Assembly: GCA_023265215.1 (NCBI GenBank)
Contig: JAHFUH010000015.1
Location: forward strand, 1-5,591
Origin: Acidobacteriota bacterium
GTDB taxonomy: Bacteria; Acidobacteriota; UBA6911
Direction: 5' to 3'
DNA length: 5,591 bases
Part shown: positions 1 to 5,591 of the stretch, piece after piece
Layout: each line of letters starts with the position of its first letter
Numbering within the stretch: position 1 is the first letter of the stretch
The notes under the pieces: generated by a model
Database searches by the model: none
The model's input: only the letters and a program-made list of their open reading frames with translations
Told to the model about the DNA's origin: nothing
Program-made: the position numbers and the translations under genes

Positions 1-671
1 GCGCCGCAGTTGATTGCGGCGAATGGGCCGTTTTTCCTGCTGCTGAGATTGTGTATGGCGAGAGCTACCAATTCCTTTCCAGTTCCACTTTCGCCAAGGA
101 CCAAGACCGGGACATCGGTATTCGCCACTTTTCGAATGGCGAAAATTACGCTCTTCATAGCCGGGCTTGAACCAATAATGGCTTCAAAGGGAACCTGCGC
201 CGCAAGGCTTCGTTCCTCAAGGCTTTCTCTCTCAAGCCGAATACGCTTATAGACCCTTTTCAAAACCACGCTTAATTCATCCAAGTCCACAGGCTTCGGA
301 AAGATGTCGTGAGCGCCCAACTCCACGGCTCGCAGCGCATTTTGCTTTTCAGAGTTGCCGGATACTATAATCACTTTCGCCAGAAGATTTGCCGCCAATA
401 TTTCTTCAAGTGCTGCCAATCCCTCACCGGCTTCGCGTGGATGAGGAGGAAGGCCCAGATCCAGCAGAACTACTGGAATTTTTTCAGCTTTGAAAATGCT
501 GACTGCATTGCGGCGATCATTGGCCAAAAAAACTTGATAATCCCCAGAAAACGCCCACTGAATCTGCTTTAGGATCTGGTCGTCATCGTCGACTACTAGA
601 ATTTTGGGAAGAGAATCGCTCTTGCATTCCTTGCCTTCTTCTGAATTTGTAAAGGCATTCATATTGCTCAT
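1..671 (-). CDS. prsR: Sigma-54-dependent response regulator, PrsR-like (3' end cut by window edge)
   Basis: The 223 residues present form a complete receiver domain and the start of an AAA+ sigma-54 activator domain. In the receiver (about residues 22-140), the acidic pocket is D28/D29 in VVDDDD, the likely phosphoacceptor is D71 in LLDLGLP, S104 lies in IVSGN and K126 in FPKP. The AAA+ part starts near residue 163 (EAIIGSSPAMKSV) and has Walker A GESGTGKE at 193-200, then PFAAINCG at the edge. The GAFTGA loop, Walker B and DNA-binding domain lie outside the window. The ATG at 671-669 is preferred: GGAG (679-676) sits 4 nt upstream and the codon overlaps the kinase TGA as ATGA. An in-frame ATG at 662 lacks a ribosome site. 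The receiver variant DLGLPPHPREAGEGL, plus pairing with a PrsK-like kinase, points to PrsR, the PEP-CTERM-box regulator. A generic NtrC-type regulator is the alternative. Confidence 0.88.
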   Translation of the reverse strand, partial: MSNMNAFTNSEEGKECKSDSLPKILVVDDDDQILKQIQWAFSGDYQVFLANDRRNAVSIFKAEKIPVVLLDLGLPPHPREAGEGLAALEEILAANLLAKVIIVSGNSEKQNALRAVELGAHDIFPKPVDLDELSVVLKRVYKRIRLERESLEERSLAAQVPFEAIIGSSPAMKSVIFAIRKVANTDVPVLVLGESGTGKELVALAIHNLSSRKNGPFAAINCG

Positions 672-2746
672 TTTTCTCCGTTCAGAGGCAGTCTGACGCG
701 GACTGCAGTCCCCTTGCCTTCTTCACTTTGGATGTAGATCTCTCCCCCGTGAGCTTCGATTATTTTCTTACACTGGAAAAGTCCGATTCCAAGTCCATCG
801 CTTTTTGTTGTATGAAATGGCAGGAAAAGTTCCTTTTCCAAGAATTCCCTTGTCATTCCTATACCATCATCGGTCACAATCAGCTCAGCCATGCCATCAT
901 TGCGGGCTGTTTTGATCGTGATAGACCCGGCCGGAGAGATGGCCTGCTGTGCGTTCATCAATAGATTCTGGAGAACTCTTGCAACTTCTTCCGAATCAAC
1001 ATAGACAGGCGGGAGATCGCTCAATTCAAAGTGAATTCGGTCTAACAGGCCTGTATTGAGAACGCCGGCCGCTGATTTCACAATCTTGTTCAGGTCATCC
1101 TGTTTTCTGTTCGATGCAAGGCTGGCAGAGAAAAGCCGCAGATTATTACAGAGACGCTTCATCTTTTCGGCCGTTTCGAAAACGGACTGGAAAGCATCCC
1201 TCTGAAAATCCGGATTCGCCTGATGACGTCCTGCGTTTTTGGCAACCAACGAAAGTGTCGAGGCAAAGTTTTTCAGATCATGCAACAGGAATATAGAAAA
1301 GGATTTAAAGGCTTCGGCTTCCTTGGCCGCCACCAGACTTGAAAGCAATTCGTATTTATGAAACTCGCTGGCAGCATGATTAGCCAGGACACGAAGGAAC
1401 TCTCGTGCCTCCCAGTTATATGCACGCCCGCTCCGATCGGAGCCAATCGTAAGAAGCCCGACAATTCGGCCGCTGGAACAAAGGGGAACGAGGAGCACAG
1501 CACGAGCCTGCTTGATAAATTGTTGCACCTCGGGTTTATCAGACACTTTGCCCACTTCGTCCACGGTTACTGGATCGGCAACTTGAACAAAACTCTCCAG
1601 AACTCCTTTGACTTCTTTCTCCTGAGAATCCGCGTAGCAACCTAGTGCACCCGCCATGAGGAGCCGATCCGGATCCGGTCTGCGCAACCAGACACTTACA
1701 TCGATGGCCCCAAGCGCACTCTGGATTATGTTTGCCAAGGCTAATGCTGAACTCTCTGGGCCGTCAACCGAGCGTACCTTTTCAGTAGCTTCCATCCAAA
1801 ATTGACGATAATCGTATTTCCCTGCAAAAATATATCGGCGGATCCAATTACGGACACGATGCCGGAAGCTGGTCCACAACAGGATTGAGGCAAGCGCTAT
1901 TATGGACAGCAGAAATACAAACGCCTGTGTCTGCAAGCCAAACTCGCTCCAGGAACCAACCCAGCGAGCGAGAATTGCCGAGACAATCAAATAGGCGCCA
2001 ACGCTTAAGAGTGTGATGGAACTGTAAATAAGAGTTTGCGATACCGGGATTCTTGCATTCCCAGAGCTTCTCCGCCAGGAAACAAGAATCAGCACACAGG
2101 AGACCGGGAAGATACAAGCAAACACGTAAAACGAATCCCTGGGCACAAGGGCGTAACGATGGGAATATATGAGTGCCTTGGATGCCACATAGATAATCGC
2201 TGCATAGCTGCCCGCCATTCCCAAAACCAGGAATTTGATTTCCCATCGATAACGCTCTTCGACGCTGCGGACAGCCTGCTCCAGTGTGGAAACCGCCACA
2301 ACCGAAATGATGATCAAATAGAGCGAAGCAAGATATCCGCTGGGTCCCAGGGCAACGTAGTCCTCAGAAATGGAAATTCCATTCATCGAAGGATGAAAGA
2401 GCCAGAGGGATGCCAACAATAATGGTATAGGCGCAATTACGGCAGTAACAAGTTTACGCTTCCCAGCCAAAACCTGGCGATAATCCGACCGGTCAACCGA
2501 CCACGCAAAAAGCAGCCCCAATGGAGCAGCCATCAACATCGCTGAAATGTCAGCGCGAAAGATCCATTCCAAAGGCTGAGCGACAGGATCCGCAGTGAAG
2601 AAGCCTATTCCGGCAGTAATGGTGCAGAAGACGAGAAAAAAGCTGAGCAGCCAGGAAGCGGGCCCAAACCTCCGGACGAGCCACACCCGGACAGCACAAA
2701 ACAAACCAAATATTGTTATAAAAATCTGTGCTGCTATGAGAACCAT
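668..2746 (-). CDS. prsK: Membrane sensor histidine kinase, PrsK-like (XrtA/PEP-CTERM system)
   Basis: A 692-residue membrane kinase expected to autophosphorylate and pass phosphate to the adjacent regulator. About residues 1-295 hold eight or nine hydrophobic segments (near 2-22, 31-50, 66-84, 98-117, 136-154, 169-190, 204-224, 236-262, 274-294). A GAF-like domain follows (about 325-465, including VLLVPLCSSGRIVGLLTIGS). The phosphoacceptor is H489 in LLHDLKN, a variant H-box typical of PrsK. The ATPase domain (about 575-688) has the N-box LQNLLMNAQQAI (N598), G1 DDGIGM (626-631), G2 GLGIGLF (651-657) and the terminal HGGEIYIQSEEGKGT region. Length and layout fit the PrsK family, whose signal is not established. 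The ATG at 2746 is the only in-frame ATG before a TAG upstream near 2825, but it lacks a purine-rich ribosome site; the preceding bases are pyrimidine-rich. The stop overlaps the regulator start. A generic GAF-containing kinase is a less likely alternative. Confidence 0.9.
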   Translation of the reverse strand: MVLIAAQIFITIFGLFCAVRVWLVRRFGPASWLLSFFLVFCTITAGIGFFTADPVAQPLEWIFRADISAMLMAAPLGLLFAWSVDRSDYRQVLAGKRKLVTAVIAPIPLLLASLWLFHPSMNGISISEDYVALGPSGYLASLYLIIISVVAVSTLEQAVRSVEERYRWEIKFLVLGMAGSYAAIIYVASKALIYSHRYALVPRDSFYVFACIFPVSCVLILVSWRRSSGNARIPVSQTLIYSSITLLSVGAYLIVSAILARWVGSWSEFGLQTQAFVFLLSIIALASILLWTSFRHRVRNWIRRYIFAGKYDYRQFWMEATEKVRSVDGPESSALALANIIQSALGAIDVSVWLRRPDPDRLLMAGALGCYADSQEKEVKGVLESFVQVADPVTVDEVGKVSDKPEVQQFIKQARAVLLVPLCSSGRIVGLLTIGSDRSGRAYNWEAREFLRVLANHAASEFHKYELLSSLVAAKEAEAFKSFSIFLLHDLKNFASTLSLVAKNAGRHQANPDFQRDAFQSVFETAEKMKRLCNNLRLFSASLASNRKQDDLNKIVKSAAGVLNTGLLDRIHFELSDLPPVYVDSEEVARVLQNLLMNAQQAISPAGSITIKTARNDGMAELIVTDDGIGMTREFLEKELFLPFHTTKSDGLGIGLFQCKKIIEAHGGEIYIQSEEGKGTAVRVRLPLNGEK
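676..679 (-). promoter_or_regulatory. Ribosome binding site GGAG for the PrsR-like gene
   Basis: GGAG (minus strand, inside the last codons of the kinase gene) is followed by AAAA and the ATG at 671-669. It decides the regulator start in favour of 671 over the ATG at 662. It also implies translational coupling to the kinase through the ATGA overlap. Confidence 0.75.
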
Positions 2747-2777
2747 GATGGAAGGAAGGGATACAAATTCAAAGAAT

Positions 2778-2807
2778 GTTATGAGCCTGGCGAGATTAAA
2801 AATGCAA
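2778..2807 (-). promoter_or_regulatory. Weak sigma-70-like promoter candidate for prsK-prsR
   Basis: On the minus strand, TTGCAT (2807-2802) and CATAAC (2783-2778) are separated by 18 nt. They match the -35 and -10 consensus at 3/6 and 4/6 positions. Placement is reasonable, about 30-35 nt before the ATG at 2746, and the local sequence is AT-rich. Chance matches of this quality are common, so this is only a candidate. Confidence 0.2.
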
Positions 2808-2836
2808 AACCATGAAGGCTAATTGAGGTAACGTGT

Positions 2837-2893
2837 GCGCCAGGCGGGCCGCAGGCGATACGGGACCATCGTTGAACTGCCCCCCGCTGGCGC
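2837..2893. repeat. Long imperfect inverted repeat (57-nt hairpin)
   Basis: The arms pair as 2837-2843 with 2887-2893 (GCGCCAG/CTGGCGC), 2845-2848 with 2883-2886 (CGGG/CCCG), 2851-2854 with 2877-2880 (GCAG/CTGC) and 2856-2859 with 2868-2871 (CGAT/ATCG). That is 19 base pairs, with single-base bulges at 2844 and 2855, a 2x2 internal mismatch, a 5-base bulge and an 8-base loop. Neither side is followed by a T-run, so it is not a canonical terminator. It could be an RNA structure in the kinase leader, a REP-like palindrome or a protein-binding site. The pairing is seen directly; the role is unknown. Confidence 0.55.
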
Positions 2894-3014
2894 CTGAAAG
2901 GGGAATGTGGGTCCTCGGGATCTGTTGCGCAAGAACATCAAAACAGAAAATGCTACGAATTGAATCAACTCTGGAGCCCAGCAGCAGACATTGCCGTAAT
3001 TACGAATACGAGTA

Positions 3015-4154
3015 CTAAGTTTGCTTCAATTGCAGCTGATGAAGTGCGGCTGCCTGAACGGATTCCACTGAGATAAGATCCATGCAATTAGGAACAAAGT
3101 CACACATTGTTTTATAACAGCTCAGGCAAGGCATGTCCGGCACAACCTTCTCGCCCAGGCCGTACAACTCAATTTCCGGCGCGCTTGTCGGCCCAAACAG
3201 CACCACAATTCGCCTGCCGAGAGCCAACGCAATATGCATGGCCAGCGTGTCGCCTGTAATAACGAGATCGCAATGCGCAACCAGAGCCGCGAAATGTCTC
3301 ACGGGATTGTCATTGCCGGAATCGAGCAGAGGAACAGAAGTCGCCTGCTTAAGCCGTTCGTTGCGATCGCGTTCTGCAGGGCCGGCAAGCAGGACGAATT
3401 GGACAGGCAATATTTTTGACAGCCGTTCGACGAGTTCAATGTAGCCTTCACTGCGCCATTGCTTGAGAGGCCAGCGCCCCCCTCCGCCAGTGTTCAGCCC
3501 GATAACAGGTGAGTCCAAACGAACGCCAATGCTCTTCAGGTGTTCGCGTCCCGCTGCAATCTCCTCTGGTGCAAGCTCAAATACATAATGGTGCTTGAGC
3601 CCTGTGAGATTCAGAATACTCGCCATCATATCCTGGTAGGTTTGAGTTCCCGCCCGCTTCAAATCATCGAAAACGCCCATCTCAAGCCAGCGCCTTGCTG
3701 CCGCATTAGTCGGAGCAACAACTCCCCGGCTGTCTAGAATATATCCATCTTTGCGTGTTGAGCGCGCGGCCGAAGCCAGAGCAGCGCTAATTTTCCCGGC
3801 GTCCAAATTGATAACTCTATCGAATTCCCGCGACTGAAGGTGAACCAGCGCATCAGGCCCGTAAGGGATGACCTCGGAAACATACGGATTTTTATGAAGC
3901 AATGAAGTTGATTCCGGTCGGGTAATCCATGTGATGGCGGCTGAAGGATTTTGTTGAACTAATGGCGGCAGCAACGCCGTTGTTCGGAGCACATCACCCA
4001 TGGCATCCAGCTTCACAATCAGGATTCTTTGTTCGATGCGATCAAAATACCGGCATTTGCAGAGAACTCCTTCGCGTTTATGCCAAACGCAAGGACGATC
4101 GCCCAGGAAGAACCTGCAATCGAATTCAATTTCCCGGGACTTAAAATCAGCCAT
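3015..4154 (-). CDS. Glycosyltransferase family 9 (heptosyltransferase-like) with Cys-rich ends
   Basis: A 379-residue protein with the GT-B fold layout of GT9. Such enzymes transfer heptose or related sugars from a nucleotide donor on the cytoplasmic side of the inner membrane. The N-terminal half starts with ILIVKLDAMGDVLRTTALL (44-62, G53-D54 in the usual GD turn). The C-terminal half has VIGLNTGGGGRWPLKQW (217-233), FVLLAGPAERDRN (253-265), VITGDTLAMHIALALG (298-313) and LFGPTSAPEIELYG (319-332). Unlike classical WaaC/WaaF it has an N-terminal extension with C13, C22, H25, C32 and C34, and a C-terminal cluster C343, C346, C351, C357. Both may bind metal (inference). The ATG at 4154 is supported by AAGGAG (4165-4160) 5 nt upstream, and the gene follows the GT4 stop by 17 bp, so the two are likely co-transcribed. 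Donor and acceptor cannot be read from the sequence. Confidence 0.92.
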   Translation of the reverse strand: MADFKSREIEFDCRFFLGDRPCVWHKREGVLCKCRYFDRIEQRILIVKLDAMGDVLRTTALLPPLVQQNPSAAITWITRPESTSLLHKNPYVSEVIPYGPDALVHLQSREFDRVINLDAGKISAALASAARSTRKDGYILDSRGVVAPTNAAARRWLEMGVFDDLKRAGTQTYQDMMASILNLTGLKHHYVFELAPEEIAAGREHLKSIGVRLDSPVIGLNTGGGGRWPLKQWRSEGYIELVERLSKILPVQFVLLAGPAERDRNERLKQATSVPLLDSGNDNPVRHFAALVAHCDLVITGDTLAMHIALALGRRIVVLFGPTSAPEIELYGLGEKVVPDMPCLSCYKTMCDFVPNCMDLISVESVQAAALHQLQLKQT

Positions 4155-4159
4155 GGTTT

Positions 4160-4165
4160 CTCCTT
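4160..4165 (-). promoter_or_regulatory. Ribosome binding site AAGGAG for the GT9 gene
   Basis: AAGGAG on the minus strand lies 5 nt before the ATG at 4154-4152, within the 17-bp gap after the GT4 stop. It fixes the GT9 start, including its Cys-rich N-terminal extension. Confidence 0.8.
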
Positions 4166-4171
4166 TTCATA

Positions 4172-5311
4172 TTAGTTAGCAGCGCTTTCCAGTACTGCGG
4201 CGACTGTTGCTGCGCAACGTTCCCACGAAAATGAAACGACCCTCCTGAATCCTGCAATTCGCAAGCGCTCACGGGTTTCAGCTGATGTCAGAATTTCATT
4301 CAAGCCATTGGCGATATCCTTCGGGTCAGCCGGATTTACAAGCAATGCGGCATCTCCGGCAACCTCGGGAAGGCTAGTGGTCAGACTGGTTATCACGGGC
4401 GTGCCGCAGATAAACGAATCAAGGACTGGAAGCCCAAATCCCTCGCTCAGTGACGGATAGCAAAGGGCCGACGCTCCGCTCAGGAGCGCGGTCATGTCCT
4501 TTTCCTCGGCAAATCCGTAAAGCAAGCAGGTTCCATCCGGAATTGTTTCATCGGCAATCTTTTGGAACAGAGCCATCGCCTCCCGCTGAAGCCCTACAAT
4601 TACAAGCCTGGACTTCTTCCTCGTTTCTGCATCGAGCAGGCTCCAGGCTTTCATAATGCCCGCAGTATTCTTTCGCGTATCGACAGCTCCCAAGGCGAAA
4701 ATATACGGCATATCGGCCGGAATGGCGTAGAGGGCACGCGTTTTCAGAATTTCATCAGGCCTGCTGGCATGACATCCGGTGTCCGGCGCCCAATAGTTCA
4801 CCGTGATTCTCCCCGCCGGGACACCAAGCCGTTTCACAATAGCATCGCGGCTATATTCGCTGGGAGTCAGGATCCGAGAGGCCCGGCGAGCCGATCGCCG
4901 CACGCGCCGTTTCCAACGTTGTGATTCCAACCCATTGGGAGCAATTTCCAGAGGAATCAGATCATGAATGGTCAGCACGGTGGGTGTAAGCGGACGCAAG
5001 GGCGCGCTATTCGCGGGGCAGTGCAAAACCGAAGCACCCGCCATGCAGGCCGCAATGGGAAGCCGAATGTCCTGCCACAGGTTCATCCGGTCACCCTGAA
5101 TATCAATTCGCTTGCGACGAATATTTCCAATCCCACCGAACGGATCTTCAGAAATTTCATTCTGGTACAACATCAAAAATTCCCACTGCGGTTTCCGGAA
5201 AGCCAACGCACGGTATAGGTCGATAAGATTTTTCCCTGTCCCCCGTCTTTTTGGAGAGTATATGGTTCGAGCATCGAGTGCTACCCGCAATGGCCCCTCC
5301 GTTTCATACAC
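4172..5311 (-). CDS. Glycosyltransferase family 4 (group 1)
   Basis: A retaining GT-B glycosyltransferase that moves a sugar from a nucleotide donor to a growing polysaccharide or lipid-linked acceptor. Numbering from the GTG at 5311 gives 379 residues. Landmarks are the N-terminal strand RVALDART (9-16), TVLTIHDLIP (111-120, with the HD turn common in this family), LTPSEYSRD (148-156), the C-domain opening FALGAVDTRKN (205-215) and the donor-site segment SEGFGLPVLD (289-298). SLPEVAGDAALLVNPAD (313-329) follows. The usual E-x7-E pair reads E290 and D298, a conservative change at the second position. Start choice matters: the GTG at 5311 has no ribosome site, whereas TTG at 5290-5288 (codon 8) has GGAGG 5 nt upstream and gives the family-typical beginning MRVALDART, 372 residues. 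I favour 5290. It lies between two other glycosyltransferase genes in a tight same-strand array. Sugar specificity is unknown. Confidence 0.92.
   Translation of the reverse strand: MYETEGPLRVALDARTIYSPKRRGTGKNLIDLYRALAFRKPQWEFLMLYQNEISEDPFGGIGNIRRKRIDIQGDRMNLWQDIRLPIAACMAGASVLHCPANSAPLRPLTPTVLTIHDLIPLEIAPNGLESQRWKRRVRRSARRASRILTPSEYSRDAIVKRLGVPAGRITVNYWAPDTGCHASRPDEILKTRALYAIPADMPYIFALGAVDTRKNTAGIMKAWSLLDAETRKKSRLVIVGLQREAMALFQKIADETIPDGTCLLYGFAEEKDMTALLSGASALCYPSLSEGFGLPVLDSFICGTPVITSLTTSLPEVAGDAALLVNPADPKDIANGLNEILTSAETRERLRIAGFRRVVSFSWERCAATVAAVLESAAN
5296..5300 (-). promoter_or_regulatory. Strong ribosome binding site GGAGG pointing to a TTG start at 5290
   Basis: GGAGG (5300-5296) is followed by GGCCA and TTG (5290-5288). 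The spacing is ideal. The site lies inside the longer reading frame from GTG 5311, which has no such signal, so it argues for translation starting at the TTG. Confidence 0.65.
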
Positions 5312-5350
5312 CGTTTTCGGCTGTCAATGCCGGAATCTTGAAGAAAAATC

Positions 5351-5591
5351 CTAAGCAGGACTCGCTCGATTGATATTTTCGCGCAGCAGCAGCGCGGCAA
5401 GCCGGTCGCGGACCGATGTGAATGACAAACAGCTCTGCGCCAAAGCGCGGGCTGCGCTTCCAATCCTGAATCCGATTTCGTCATCGACCAAAATACGGGC
5501 GCAGGCTTCGGCAAAAGATTGAGGGTCGTTCGCCTCCAGCATGTGCTCCTGATCTACAAATCCCAGCCCTTCCGCGCCAATTCGGGTTGTG
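5351..5591 (-). CDS. C-terminal end of a glycosyltransferase, probably GT4 (5' end outside window)
   Basis: An open frame enters from the right edge and ends at TAG 5353-5351, giving 79 residues with no in-window start needed. It begins TTRIGAEGLGF, then has HMLEANDPQSFAEACARIL and RIGSAARALA. This is the usual tail of GT4 enzymes, where a T-x-x-GAEGL segment precedes a short 'H-L-x-A-D-x-P-x-x-F-A' stretch and the final helices. The internal ATG at 5542 is very unlikely to be the true start, because the family-like sequence continues upstream of it. The stop lies 60 bp before the favoured TTG start of the next GT4 gene, consistent with one transcription unit. The catalytic part is not visible, so substrate and exact subfamily cannot be named. 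Confidence 0.8.
   Translation of the reverse strand, partial: TTRIGAEGLGFVDQEHMLEANDPQSFAEACARILVDDEIGFRIGSAARALAQSCLSFTSVRDRLAALLLRENINRASPA

Larger units (their letters stand above)
2747..3014. other. 268-bp intergenic region between GT9 gene and kinase gene
   Basis: This is the only sizeable gap in the window. I see no convincing gene in it. It holds a long imperfect hairpin (2837-2893), a short perfect palindrome CGTAATTACG (2995-3004) just after the GT9 stop, and a weak promoter-like pair before the kinase. No stem followed by a T-run was found, so there is no clear intrinsic terminator for the glycosyltransferase genes. The gap is much larger than the 17 bp and 39-60 bp spacings among the upstream genes. 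This suggests that the kinase/regulator pair has its own promoter, though read-through is possible. Confidence 0.6.

Noticed and set aside
10..572. Plus-strand open frames of 80 and 87 codons
   Set aside because: They lie opposite the regulator's receiver and AAA+ coding sequence, which has clear family motifs. The plus-strand products have no recognisable domain.
2036..2422. Plus-strand 128-codon frame, and minus-strand frames at 1848-2246 and 2089-2301
   Set aside because: All overlap the membrane region of the kinase gene in other frames. Their products look like low-quality shadow sequence, with no domain and no ribosome site that I could support.
2995..3004. Perfect palindrome CGTAATTACG just after the GT9 stop
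   Set aside because: It is short, AT-rich in the centre, without a loop or T-run; chance occurrence is plausible and no role can be supported.
2833..3018. Plus-strand 61-codon frame in the intergenic gap
   Set aside because: It spans the hairpin, overlaps the GT9 stop codon, and has no ribosome site or recognisable product.
4562..4924. Plus-strand 120-codon frame
   Set aside because: It is antisense to the well-supported GT4 gene and its product shows no family motif.
5318..5332. Short inverted repeat CGGC/GCCG between the two GT4 genes, considered as a terminator
   Set aside because: Only 4 bp pair cleanly, and the T-run (near 5342-5350) lies before the stem on the minus strand rather than after it.
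5281..5514. Minus-strand 77-codon frame bridging the two glycosyltransferase genes
   Set aside because: It is out of frame with the GT4 tail, whose frame (TTRIGAEGL and onward to TAG 5351) continues through the window edge and matches the family.

Overview
All five recognisable genes lie on the minus strand, so the window reads right to left. The content is a bacterial envelope or exopolysaccharide locus. Three glycosyltransferase genes come first: the end of a GT4-type gene, a complete GT4-type gene and a complete GT9/heptosyltransferase-like gene. A 268-bp intergenic gap follows. After it comes a two-component pair: a 692-residue membrane histidine kinase resembling PrsK, and a response regulator with the start of a sigma-54 activator AAA+ domain resembling PrsR. 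PrsK/PrsR are the regulators known from XrtA (EpsH-type) exosortase/PEP-CTERM exopolysaccharide loci. The regulator runs off the left edge and the first GT4 gene runs off the right edge.

The organism is probably Gram-negative. The evidence is the GT9 family member, the sigma-54-type regulator and the PrsK/PrsR pair, which is typical of Proteobacteria and some other diderm phyla. Base composition looks moderate and even across the genes. The sequence alone does not fix the phylum.

Layout: 5591-5351, C-terminal 79 residues of a glycosyltransferase; 5311-4172 (more likely starting at TTG 5290), GT4 glycosyltransferase; 4154-3015, GT9 protein with unusual Cys clusters at both ends; 3014-2747, intergenic DNA with a 57-nt imperfect hairpin; 2746-668, PrsK-like kinase; 671-1, PrsR-like regulator whose ATG overlaps the kinase stop codon.

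Working model (inference): the glycosyltransferases assemble sugars on an exported polysaccharide or lipid carrier. The kinase senses a membrane or intracellular cue and phosphorylates the regulator, which activates sigma-54 promoters of exopolysaccharide and PEP-CTERM genes. No exosortase, PEP-CTERM protein, polymerase or flippase gene is in this window, so that link rests on the identity of the regulators. I found no tRNA, rRNA, CRISPR array, transposase or phage gene.
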